A stretch of 6,365 nucleotides of DNA from an uncultured Eubacteriales bacterium. Its GTDB lineage: Bacteria > Bacillota > Clostridia > Lachnospirales > Lachnospiraceae. Position numbers and translations under genes: made by a program. Location of the stretch: the NCBI GenBank assembly GCA_900548855.1, contig URMF01000092.1, positions 1 through 6,365 on the forward strand. The letters are read 5' to 3'. The first letter of the stretch is position 1, and the number at the start of each line of letters is the position of its first letter. This document shows positions 1-6,136 of the stretch, in pieces. Under the pieces are notes generated by a model that saw nothing but the letters and a program-made list of their open reading frames with translations, did no database searches and was not told where the DNA came from.

Positions 1-294
1 GATAAAAACAATCACTGTACTCAGGATCCTGTTGGCATCCTCCTGCTTCTGTTCTCCTCTTCTTCTGGCAACAAGTGCCGAGATTGCCACATTCACTGCA
101 AAAAATAAAGACAGCCCCATAAACTTTGGCTGTGTCGTCAGTCCGATTGCAGCAACTGCATAGGATCCAAGTGAACTGACCATCAGGGAATCAATCAATC
201 CCGCAAATGCTACAAAAAACGATTCAATAATAGAGGGCCACGCCATGTTCATGGTGACTCTGATATTTTCCTTCTGATATGCTACCTTTTTCAT
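1..294 (-). CDS. MATE-family transporter, N-terminal 98 codons (cut by window edge)
   Basis: This is the start of a multidrug and toxic compound extrusion (MATE) type membrane transporter; the family exports cationic drugs or metabolites using Na+ or H+ gradients. The visible protein begins MKKVAYQKENIRVTMNMAWP. It then shows a first hydrophobic helix with the family-like stretch GLIDSLMVSSLG (about residues 32-43), AVAAIGLTTQPKF (46-58), and a second helix ending in NVAISALVARRRGE (68-81), which matches the usual MATE 'ALVAR..G' pattern after TM2. The ATG lies 5 nt after the stop of the sugar transferase, so the two are probably co-transcribed. A GGAG at 308-311, inside the end of the upstream gene, lies 13 nt before the ATG and may be the ribosome site; a stronger AAGGAG at 315-320 is 20 nt away, rather far. 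The substrate cannot be told. A polysaccharide flippase of the same MOP superfamily is the main alternative, but the visible motifs fit MATE better. Confidence 0.85.
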   Translation of the reverse strand, partial: MKKVAYQKENIRVTMNMAWPSIIESFFVAFAGLIDSLMVSSLGSYAVAAIGLTTQPKFMGLSLFFAVNVAISALVARRRGEQKQEDANRILSTVIVFI

Positions 295-299
295 ACTGC

Positions 300-1727
300 T
301 TATTTGGCTCCGCTCTCCTTAAATACGGCCAGTACGGTCTTAAGTAATATCTTCACGTCCAGCATAAAGGACCAGTTATCAATATACTCTACATCCAGCC
401 GTACAATCTCTTCAAAGTCCGTAATATCACTCCTTCCACTGACCTGCCACATACCGGTCAGTCCGGGACGGAAGCTCAGTCTCTTCTTATGATAAGGGCT
501 GTAATGCTTGAACTCATCCAATGTCGGCGGTCTTGTTCCCACAAGACTCATATCCCCTTTCAGAATATTCAGAAACTGTGGAAACTCGTCCAGGCTTGTC
601 TTCCTAAGGAATTTTCCCACCTTCGTAATTCTTGGATCATTCTCCATCTTAAACATCAGACCGTTCATTTCATTCTGTGCCATCAGTTCCTTTTTGCGCT
701 CTTCTGCATCCGCATACATGGATCGGAACTTGTACATCTTAAATACACGTCCGTTCCTGCCTACTCTTTTCTGTGCAAAGAAGACAGGTCCCGGCGATTC
801 CAGCTTGATCAGAGGTGCCACAAGGACCGTCAGTACAAGCAGGATCACACAACCCACCAGCGCACCGGCCAGATCCATCACTCTTTTCAGAATCAGCTGT
901 CCTATCGGTGCCACCCGGTTTGCATAGGTAACTGCATAAAAGCTTCCAAACTGGGAAAGTGCTTTTTGGCTGGCACTTGCAAGCTCCGGTACCGGAATCT
1001 CATAATGCACGGTAATTCCCATTTCTGCCATAGTCTCCAGAATGGGAAGCATATCCTTCCTGCGTTTATTCTCAACAACTACGATCACTTCATCCAGAGA
1101 TGCCATCTGACAGTACTCGATCAGATGTTCAAAGTCTGCCACGACTGGAACACCGGAGATTTCTCCCTCTGTCCACAGCGGTGTACTCTCTGCGATAGGA
1201 ACAATTCCTGTCAGATCATAGCTGAAATCCTTCATCTCCTTCATGGTTTCCACCAGCATCGCAGCGTTCTCCTCATCTGCCACAAGCAGGATCTTACGCT
1301 GTTCAAAGATCCACTGATACAGGGAGGGCATCATCTTTTTCCATAATTGATGAACCAGAAACATCAGTACACAGTTGAACACCGGGAACAGAAAGAGAAC
1401 CAGTCTGGAATAGGCATCCAGCAGGTTGAAAAAGTACAGGATCACCGCTGCCCCGCCAAACATGATCAGGTTATTCCTGACAATCCCCGCCAGTTCATGC
1501 AGTGGTCCTCTCAGGAACATATTCCGGTTGGTATTACGAAGAAGGTTCATGGCAAGATAGACCACAAGGCAGGAACCAAGCAGCATCCCAAAGTCCATCC
1601 TCGCATTATCACTTTCAAAAAGTCTCTTATTTCTGATATAGTTAGCCAGAATCAGACTGACAAAAATACAGACACAATCAGCAGATAAGATCAGCAGCGT
1701 CTGCAATTTTGATTTACGTTGATACAT
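300..1727 (-). CDS. Polyprenyl-phosphate sugar-1-phosphate transferase (initiating enzyme of capsule/exopolysaccharide synthesis)
   Basis: The enzyme transfers a sugar-1-phosphate from a UDP-sugar to undecaprenyl phosphate at the inner face of the membrane, the first step of repeat-unit assembly. At 475 aa it has the full three-part build of the WbaP/CpsE-like polyisoprenyl-phosphate hexose-1-phosphate transferase family. There are four N-terminal membrane helices (about 9-30, 47-63, 86-103, 108-127), then a Rossmann-like CoA-binding-type domain (about 143-240, starting RKILLVADEENAA). The C-terminal catalytic sugar-transferase domain (about 278-475) opens with a re-entrant or fifth hydrophobic helix at 283-306. 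Catalytic-domain landmarks are SPGPVFF (311-317), KFRSM (333-337), the Asp-Glu pair D380-E381 in TSLDEFPQ, SLVGTRP (394-400), RPGLTGMWQVSGRS (420-433) and the late D445/Y448/W452 block. No key residue is missing. A GGGAG at 1739-1743 lies 11 nt before the ATG. The sugar (Glc, Gal, GlcNAc or other) cannot be read from sequence alone. Confidence 0.95.
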   Translation of the reverse strand: MYQRKSKLQTLLILSADCVCIFVSLILANYIRNKRLFESDNARMDFGMLLGSCLVVYLAMNLLRNTNRNMFLRGPLHELAGIVRNNLIMFGGAAVILYFFNLLDAYSRLVLFLFPVFNCVLMFLVHQLWKKMMPSLYQWIFEQRKILLVADEENAAMLVETMKEMKDFSYDLTGIVPIAESTPLWTEGEISGVPVVADFEHLIEYCQMASLDEVIVVVENKRRKDMLPILETMAEMGITVHYEIPVPELASASQKALSQFGSFYAVTYANRVAPIGQLILKRVMDLAGALVGCVILLVLTVLVAPLIKLESPGPVFFAQKRVGRNGRVFKMYKFRSMYADAEERKKELMAQNEMNGLMFKMENDPRITKVGKFLRKTSLDEFPQFLNILKGDMSLVGTRPPTLDEFKHYSPYHKKRLSFRPGLTGMWQVSGRSDITDFEEIVRLDVEYIDNWSFMLDVKILLKTVLAVFKESGAK

Positions 1728-1769
1728 AATGGATTAATCTCCCAAACGGTATTTAAGTTATTTATACTT

Positions 1770-1798
1770 ATTCTCTCCCATTCTGTAAGGATTGTCAA
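1770..1798 (-). promoter_or_regulatory. Sigma-A-like promoter for the sugar transferase gene
   Basis: On the minus strand a perfect -35 box TTGACA (1793-1798) is followed by a 17-bp spacer and GAGAAT (1770-1775), which matches TATAAT at four of six positions. It lies about 45 nt upstream of the sugar transferase start and just beyond the end of the orphan reading frame at 1810, a sensible place for a promoter that starts the polysaccharide-side transcript. I see no TG extension before the -10. This is a visual match, not a measured start site. Confidence 0.55.
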
Positions 1799-1809
1799 AT
1801 CGAATTCAC

Positions 1810-1992
1810 TCAAAGGCATTGTTTCTTTCCGAGAAATATTGTGTGTCCCACTTGTAACTCACCTGTGTACTTCGACCTCATTTTAACTGCTGATATTGTC
1901 ATTTCACTTTCATAATTTTTTTCTTTACAAATATGGAGATAGGCAGCTGGTGTACCATAATTATTCTTTCTGCAAAACCCCTTTTCTAGCAT
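1810..1992 (-). CDS. Orphan 60-codon reading frame, product not recognised
   Basis: I do not recognise this product. The frame starts ATG CTA GAA and overlaps the last 7 nt of the broken vanY reading frame in another frame. No convincing Shine-Dalgarno sequence lies upstream. The frame stays open above the ATG for only eight more codons, reading RSINQLM before a TAA. The peptide is mixed and soluble, with KGFCRKNNYGTPAAYLHI near the start and MTISAVKMRSKYTGELQVG in the second half. It has three cysteines, no membrane helix and no signal peptide. Its ordinary-looking composition, with few rare or low-complexity stretches, could mean a remnant of the C-terminus of a larger lost gene. It may equally be a chance frame. 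It lies in the AT-rich segment between the broken vanY and the promoter of the sugar transferase. Confidence 0.25.
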   Translation of the reverse strand: MLEKGFCRKNNYGTPAAYLHICKEKNYESEMTISAVKMRSKYTGELQVGHTIFLGKKQCL

Positions 1993-2039
1993 AAGCTGAT
2001 TAATGGATCTTTATATGATGCAAGTTTACACCCCTTTTC
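1977..2039. repeat. 10-bp direct repeat (ACCCCTTTTC at 1977-1986 and 2030-2039)
   Basis: The same 10 bases occur twice, 53 bp apart, one copy in the end of the broken vanY frame and one at the beginning of the orphan 60-codon frame. A second pair, ACCATAATTAT, occurs at 1954-1964 and 2286-2296. Both lie in the region where gene structure breaks down. They may be footprints of past rearrangement, but repeats this short in AT-rich DNA can arise by chance. Confidence 0.3.
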
Positions 2040-2670
2040 ATTCTTTACTTGATGAATTGAATGATTTTTCCTCTTAATCTCCCCAATCAGCTCATGCACT
2101 GTCGTACACGGGTACATCTCTGATAGCTTTGTTTTACCTTCTCGTTTACATTGCTCCAACTTCTGCTGTGCTATCTGAATTGCCTTTTCTTCATCACCGA
2201 ATTTACAGAGTTTTCCATACATTCTGGCGCTCTTTGCCTTCGAGTTGAGCCATTCTTCTGTTACTCCTTCCTTGTCAATGCAAAAACCATAATTATGTGC
2301 ATTTGCGGCAAGCCACGTATATACCTCATCATTTGAGCTCTTTGATTTATCAGCATTAATATCAACTGCAATGCCTAATTGATGTTCACTTGTTCCGGGC
2401 AAAGCTACCCATTCCTTAGCAGTTCTTTCTGCTCTTGACTGTGAATATCCTTCATTTATATAAGCCTTTATCTTATCATCTAATATTTTCTGCTGTTCTT
2501 CATAAGTTCGATAACCTTCCCAAACAACCGGATATATTCCATCTTTCCTTGCTGCATCAAACATTTCTTGTAAATACGGATATATCCTGCTATCCACCTT
2601 TTGACCATTCGATAATTCCTCTCAACCATTTCCCTCGCAACTTATTTTTTTTATCTCTTTTCTTTGCCAT
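1986..2670 (-). pseudogene. Broken VanY-type D,D-carboxypeptidase gene with internal frameshift deletion and foreign C-terminal tail
   Basis: VanY-type enzymes are zinc peptidases that trim the last D-Ala of peptidoglycan stem peptides outside the membrane. The gene start is at ATG 2670, 8 nt after the permease stop, with GAAGG (2684-2688) 13 nt upstream. It encodes a very basic cytoplasmic-like start (MAKKRDKKNKLRGKW, then LRGII), but this frame stops at 2590. The peptidase reading resumes one frame over with EELSNGQK, whose first codon is at 2621 just after an in-frame TGA. From GTG 2597 it continues VDSRIYPYLQEMFDAAR, GYRTYEEQQ, and the zinc motif SEHQLGIAVD, with predicted ligands H72 and D79 counted from the GTG. 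The membrane helix and linker expected between the two pieces are absent. After WLAANAHNYGF (residue 105, base 2283) similarity ends: the catalytic Glu/third zinc His block normally found as an EPWH-like motif is missing. An unrelated 98-residue tail (CIDKEGVTEEWLN onward, Lys/Glu-rich, probably helical) runs to the stop. The core retains low-GC codon use like the operon genes. It is almost certainly inactive as a peptidase; the GTG frame lacks a good ribosome site. Confidence 0.8.
2611..2618 (-). other. Likely deletion junction inside vanY (microhomology GAATTATC)
   Basis: The eight bases GAATTATC can be read in two ways. In the upstream frame they supply the end of LRGII (GGA ATT ATC). In the downstream frame they supply GAA TTA TC(G), the 'ELS' of EELSNGQK. 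One copy serving both flanks is what a deletion between two short direct repeats would leave behind. The deleted stretch would have held the membrane helix and the linker, and its length was not a multiple of three. This is inferred from the pattern; the intact ancestor is not in the window. Confidence 0.5.
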
Positions 2671-2678
2671 ATTGTTAT

Positions 2679-3890
2679 TTATGCCTTCATCCTTCTTGAC
2701 CAGCTCTTTATAGCGAATGGCATACATAGAATACCAATCAAGACAGGAATTGTAATAAGTAGATATGGTGACCAGATAAGTTTCCCAAAAATACGAAAAG
2801 TATTCGTTCTGAAAATATCTGTTGAACTTCCTACCAATGGTATTAAATCCAATGCTTTTTGCATTTCATAAGGAAGATATTCTGCAATCATCATTGGTCC
2901 ATATACAACAGCCAGACTAAGCAGTAAGGTAAGTACATTATTTTTTACAGCCGCTGATATAAACATAACAATTCCGGCAAAACCTATTGCTCCAAGCAGT
3001 ACAAAAGCATATTCATAAATTTCTGCCTGCAGCATATTCATAGGTGCAACAGCAATCAGCTTGATATTCTGAATCGGCATATCCCATCCGGCAGTTCCCA
3101 TAAAAAACAACTGCGATATAATACTTGAAACAGCAAGTAATGCAAATAACTCCACTGTAAACGCGAAACCAGTAAGAATTTTGGCAAGAGCTATTTTCCC
3201 CCAACCATTTCGAGTCGTCAATACTAGTGTGCTTGTATTATCATGCCATTCTCCAGCAAATAAAGAGGATAAAACAATACCGAGAAACAAAGCCATCACA
3301 ACTCCCAGATCCGCAACCATACTACCAAGAAGCGTTGACCATCCTTCTACCCATTCATAATGAAATGGTTTTTCTACCTTTCGCTCCATCTGATGCAAAA
3401 ACTCTTTTTCAGCTCCTACCTGACCACTGACCTCCAAAAACTCATCAAGCACCTGCTGTCTTCTTTCATAGAAGCCTGTTAACTTATCCGGATCAACATA
3501 GCTTATCATCGTTTTATAATTACTGGTATCTCGAAGCTCCGGATACAATGTTCCGAGCCAACTATTAACTATCTGCCAGTCTGTCTTTTCCAGTTCTTCC
3601 TCCATACCGTCAGCTTCCATTTGCTGATAATCACTTACTATTTGCTGCAAGGTTTCATCCGTCAATTCTCCACCAAATGAAAGTGCATATTCCTGACTAT
3701 CCTTTATTACTGTATATCCATCAAAATTATTGCCAAAAGCACTTGTATAGTCATCTGAACTGCCAAAACCAAACCATTGAAACGAAAGTATGCTTCCAAA
3801 AATTACACAATAAACAAAACACAACAACACACATATTTTAACAATTTTCTTTCGCCATAACTTTTTATGCTCTAACCAAAATAGTTCCAT
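2679..3890 (-). CDS. ABC-2 type transporter permease with large extracytoplasmic loop
   Basis: This is the membrane subunit of an ABC exporter whose ATPase is encoded immediately upstream (1-nt gap). The 403-aa protein has a short basic cytoplasmic start (MELFWLEHKKLWRKK) and TM1 at about 17-36. A hydrophilic, Asp/Glu/Gln-rich domain of about 150 residues follows (37-186), presumably outside, and then five helices at about 190-213, 236-262, 295-315, 318-338 and 375-394. Between TM2 and TM3 lies GEWHDNTSTLVLTTRNGWGK (213-232), typical of the conserved cytoplasmic coupling segment of ABC-2 permeases. This build, TM1 then a big ectodomain then the remaining helices, is common in Firmicute permeases linked to peptide-antibiotic export or resistance. 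The start is set by AAGGAG ending 9 nt before the ATG, inside the end of the ATPase gene, so translation is probably coupled. The substrate is unknown. The broken vanY gene starts 8 nt downstream. Confidence 0.9.
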   Translation of the reverse strand: MELFWLEHKKLWRKKIVKICVLLCFVYCVIFGSILSFQWFGFGSSDDYTSAFGNNFDGYTVIKDSQEYALSFGGELTDETLQQIVSDYQQMEADGMEEELEKTDWQIVNSWLGTLYPELRDTSNYKTMISYVDPDKLTGFYERRQQVLDEFLEVSGQVGAEKEFLHQMERKVEKPFHYEWVEGWSTLLGSMVADLGVVMALFLGIVLSSLFAGEWHDNTSTLVLTTRNGWGKIALAKILTGFAFTVELFALLAVSSIISQLFFMGTAGWDMPIQNIKLIAVAPMNMLQAEIYEYAFVLLGAIGFAGIVMFISAAVKNNVLTLLLSLAVVYGPMMIAEYLPYEMQKALDLIPLVGSSTDIFRTNTFRIFGKLIWSPYLLITIPVLIGILCMPFAIKSWSRRMKA

Positions 3891-3891
3891 T

Positions 3892-4767
3892 CTATTTCAC
3901 TCCTTCCTCTGTGGGAAAATAAAATAAATAAAGATCTTCCAATGTAGCTTCACAAGGCACCGCTCGCTCACTAGGCATATTGTCTGAAATAATACGCAAT
4001 ATAATTTCTTTTCCTTCGTGCCGTAAATTAGCAACCGTTGTTTTTGTCTGCCATTGTCTAGCTTCTTGTGGAGAAACAGAAAGCTCCCAAACCTTACCAT
4101 TTGCCTTGTGAATCAACTCAGGAACCGTACCCTGCAATACAAATTTTCCTTTTTTCATCAATAGCACTTCATCTGCTATTGCTTCTATATCCGATACAAT
4201 ATGTGTGGAAAGAATTACAATTTTATCGCCTGCATACTCTGAGAGCAGATTACGAAAACGGACACGCTCTTTCGGATCAAGTCCTGCAGTCGGCTCATCC
4301 AAAATCAAAATTTTCGGATTATTAAGTAACGCCTGTGCAATTCCTACTCTTTGTTTCATACCACCGGAAAAAGTTTTTACTTTTTTGTTTGCCACATGGC
4401 TTAAATCAACCACTTCCAACAATTCAGTCACACGTTTTTTTGCAACATTCTTCGGTATTCCTTTCAGTGCTGCAATATACATTAAGAACTCCACCGCAGT
4501 ATAATTTGGATAATATCCAAAATCCTGTGGTAAATAACCCAACACATTCCGGTAATCTGCCCCCATCGAAGTTACTTCTTTTCCATCCAGCAATACCTCC
4601 CCTGAGGTTGACTCCAAAACAGCACATAGCATACGCATCAATGTTGTTTTACCTGCACCGTTAGCCCCCAAAAGACCATATACTCCCGGCTTTAAGGTTG
4701 CACTAACACAATCTACCGCTATTTTCCTGCCATACTGTTTTGTTAAACGATCAAGCGACAATTCCAT
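3892..4767 (-). CDS. ABC transporter ATP-binding protein
   Basis: The nucleotide-binding subunit of the two-gene ABC exporter, cytoplasmic and partner of the downstream permease. All ATPase motifs are intact: Walker A GANGAGKTT (34-42), Q-loop glutamine Q81 in YLPQDFGYY, signature FSGGMKQR (133-140), Walker B with the catalytic Glu in ILILDEP (153-159), D-loop AGLDP (161-165) and switch histidine H189 in LSTHIVSDIE. The first 220 or so residues form the ATPase domain. The last 70 are a small mixed domain (about 225-291) of the type that follows the ATPase core in BcrA/YtrB-like drug and peptide exporters. The length, 291 aa, is usual. The ATG lies inside the last 17 nt of the preceding membrane-protein gene, with a GGAAGG site 8 nt upstream, which supports this start and translational coupling. 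The best general label is an antimicrobial-peptide-type or uncharacterised exporter ATPase; the cargo cannot be told. Confidence 0.95.
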   Translation of the reverse strand: MELSLDRLTKQYGRKIAVDCVSATLKPGVYGLLGANGAGKTTLMRMLCAVLESTSGEVLLDGKEVTSMGADYRNVLGYLPQDFGYYPNYTAVEFLMYIAALKGIPKNVAKKRVTELLEVVDLSHVANKKVKTFSGGMKQRVGIAQALLNNPKILILDEPTAGLDPKERVRFRNLLSEYAGDKIVILSTHIVSDIEAIADEVLLMKKGKFVLQGTVPELIHKANGKVWELSVSPQEARQWQTKTTVANLRHEGKEIILRIISDNMPSERAVPCEATLEDLYLFYFPTEEGVK

Positions 4768-5512
4768 ACATTTTTCCTTCCTTTCTCATCTCTGCAATAT
4801 AATGAATTTCATTTATAAAGAACATAGCAAAAATCAAAAATGTAACAATCCACACCCCCACTGCTGATGTTTCATATAACCATGGCAATATTCTTGCTGA
4901 CATCCCCCAACAAATGCAGGAACCCAGCATTACAATCGCACATATCTGTAAACTCTGTTTCTTTTGCAAACGGATCAAACGTAGCAGCGCAACCATACAC
5001 ACTAAGTACGGAACCAGGCAGTATAGGACCATCTGTCCAATCTCTTTATAAGAATTTTGCAAATAAACTTCCATACACAAAAGAATTGTTATACACACCA
5101 AATTAGCAGCCCCAGCCAAAACCAGCTTTGCTAACGTGATTTGGGCACCAGAAGCTCTTGTTACCGCTTCCATCTCGCTCATTCCATAATACTGGCTTTT
5201 AAAAATTGCTGGCATGATAGCTAATACAAACAGCGGCATAAAAATTGGTATATTCTTTGGCACGTCTGCTATGCTGGCAATTGTTAAACAAACTATAAAT
5301 AACGTTACTGCCTGCAAACCAAATATTGGAATACCTTCAAAGCGAAATACATCTGAAAGATAGTGAAAGAAACCTGTCCTCGGTTCTGCCCTAGTCACTT
5401 CCTGTTCTCGTACAATTTCAGTGCAAAGCTTAATCGTTTCCTCTAATCTTTTAGGCTGTACTTCCTCTCCTAAAGATTGCTGTAAATAGCCCTTCAAATT
5501 TTTATCTTTCAT
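4751..5512 (-). CDS. Six-helix membrane protein downstream of the ECF sigma factor; possible sigma-factor partner
   Basis: I do not recognise a named family with certainty. The 253-aa protein has a charged soluble N-terminus of about 60 residues (MKDKNLKGYLQQSLGEEVQP, then a Lys/Glu-rich helix RLEETIKLCTEIVREQ) and six hydrophobic helices at about 62-81, 87-104, 126-149, 160-178, 188-206 and 217-234. It ends in a short charged tail. Its gene overlaps the sigma factor gene by 11 nt and the ATPase gene by 17 nt, with AAAGGAG 7 nt before the ATG. In many ECF operons the gene right after the sigma factor encodes a membrane anti-sigma factor, and a soluble N-terminus in front of membrane helices fits that role. 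However, there is no HxxxCxxC zinc anti-sigma motif, and six helices is more than the usual one. The protein could instead be an extra membrane subunit of the exporter. Both roles are inference. Confidence 0.85.
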   Translation of the reverse strand: MKDKNLKGYLQQSLGEEVQPKRLEETIKLCTEIVREQEVTRAEPRTGFFHYLSDVFRFEGIPIFGLQAVTLFIVCLTIASIADVPKNIPIFMPLFVLAIMPAIFKSQYYGMSEMEAVTRASGAQITLAKLVLAGAANLVCITILLCMEVYLQNSYKEIGQMVLYCLVPYLVCMVALLRLIRLQKKQSLQICAIVMLGSCICWGMSARILPWLYETSAVGVWIVTFLIFAMFFINEIHYIAEMRKEGKMYGIVA

Positions 5513-6020
5513 TTTCCTGCTCCTTTCTCATAATTTTTAAAGCATTACGAACCCTGCTTTGTGCTGTTCGCATATTGCATCCCATCACTTTTGCAATCTC
5601 TCCAAAACTAAGTTGTTCTCCAAAGCGTAGAATGACTGCTTCCCTTTGTTCTGATGATAAAAAATTCAAAAAATAGCTTATCTCTGCCCTATCCTCTAGC
5701 CGAACTATGTCGTTATACTCATGCACTATATTTTCTTCATCTTCTAATGGAGAAAACTCAACCTTCCTACTTTCATCAATACATAAATGATTTGCAATCG
5801 TGTATAGATAAGCCTTAAATTTCTTTTTCCCTTTATATCCGGATAAATTCTTAAACAACTTCAAAAATGTTTCCTGAGTCAGGTCTTCTGCTTTTTCCAG
5901 ATTAGAGCAATGCCACCTACAGTAACGTAAAATAGATGTATAATAGCGTTTTATCAATTCTTCTGCTGCATTTTCATTTCCAAGTAGAATCTGTTCCACT
6001 AATTCGTCATCACTCAACAC
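5502..6020 (-). CDS. ECF-type RNA polymerase sigma factor (sigma-70 family)
   Basis: A 172-aa sigma factor with only regions 2 and 4, the usual size for the extracytoplasmic-function group. It would direct RNA polymerase to a small regulon, most likely including its own operon. Region 2 spans about 20-88: ELIKRYYTSILRYCRWH (21-37), the polymerase-binding DLTQETFLKLF (46-56), and the -10 reading part FKAYLYTIANHLCIDESRK (68-86). An acidic linker (about 87-112, SPLEDEENIVHEYND) leads to region 4 at about 118-166, with LSSEQREAVILRF and the helix-turn-helix LSFGEIAKVMGCNMRTAQSRV that reads the -35. The start is GTG at 6020, chosen because AAAGGAG (6029-6035) lies exactly 8 nt upstream; an ATG at 6024 is in another frame and stops after four codons. 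The 3' end overlaps the next gene by 11 nt. Three cysteines (34, 38, 80) lie in region 2, without a recognised sensing motif. Confidence 0.93.
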   Translation of the reverse strand: MLSDDELVEQILLGNENAAEELIKRYYTSILRYCRWHCSNLEKAEDLTQETFLKLFKNLSGYKGKKKFKAYLYTIANHLCIDESRKVEFSPLEDEENIVHEYNDIVRLEDRAEISYFLNFLSSEQREAVILRFGEQLSFGEIAKVMGCNMRTAQSRVRNALKIMRKEQENER

Positions 6021-6028
6021 GCATCAGA

Positions 6029-6035
6029 CTCCTTT
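6029..6035 (-). promoter_or_regulatory. Ribosome binding site AAAGGAG that fixes the GTG start of the sigma factor
   Basis: A strong Shine-Dalgarno sequence lies 8 nt before GTG 6020. It decides in favour of the GTG, because no in-frame ATG at the N-terminus has a comparable site, and the nearby ATG at 6024 belongs to a four-codon frame. Confidence 0.7.
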
Positions 6036-6059
6036 CCATTGAATATCTGTATATATATA

Positions 6060-6071
6060 ATAACGGGTTAT
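6060..6071. promoter_or_regulatory. Small palindrome ATAAC-GG-GTTAT upstream of the sigma operon
   Basis: A perfect 5-bp inverted repeat with a 2-bp centre lies about 40 nt before the sigma factor start, next to an alternating TATATATA tract (about 6050-6060). It could be an operator half-site pair or part of a promoter region that melts easily. It is short, and I have no known regulator to match it to. Confidence 0.2.
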
Positions 6072-6136
6072 GCACTTAAAATGATTAAAAGATTCCTCAT
6101 TTTTTCTTAAAACGAATTAAACTATTAAACCAATAT

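Noticed and set aside
489..1346. Long plus-strand open frame (285 codons) opposite the sugar transferase gene, with smaller ones at 304-492, 508-927 and 1347-1688
   Set aside because: They are antisense to a well-conserved full-length enzyme and rich in His/Cys/Gln as expected of an antisense shadow. They have no recognisable domain.
1728..1990. Search for a rho-independent terminator at the end of the sigma/ABC/vanY transcript
   Set aside because: I found no GC-rich stem followed by a T-run on the minus strand here. Only weak AT-rich pairings such as around GAATTC near 1803 were seen.
1954..2296. 11-bp repeat ACCATAATTAT at 1954-1964 and 2286-2296, considered as a target-site duplication around an inserted fragment
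   Set aside because: The sequence beyond the left copy does not continue the VanY protein, so removing the interval does not restore the gene. The repeat is AT-rich and could be chance.
2435..2713. Plus-strand frame of 92 codons opposite the vanY region
   Set aside because: The Leu/Phe/His/Ser-rich product is typical of antisense reading of AT-rich minus-strand genes. It has no motif and no supporting ribosome site that I could see.
4068..4664. Several overlapping plus-strand frames opposite the ABC ATPase gene
   Set aside because: All are shadows of an ATPase with intact motifs, and none has a family-like sequence.
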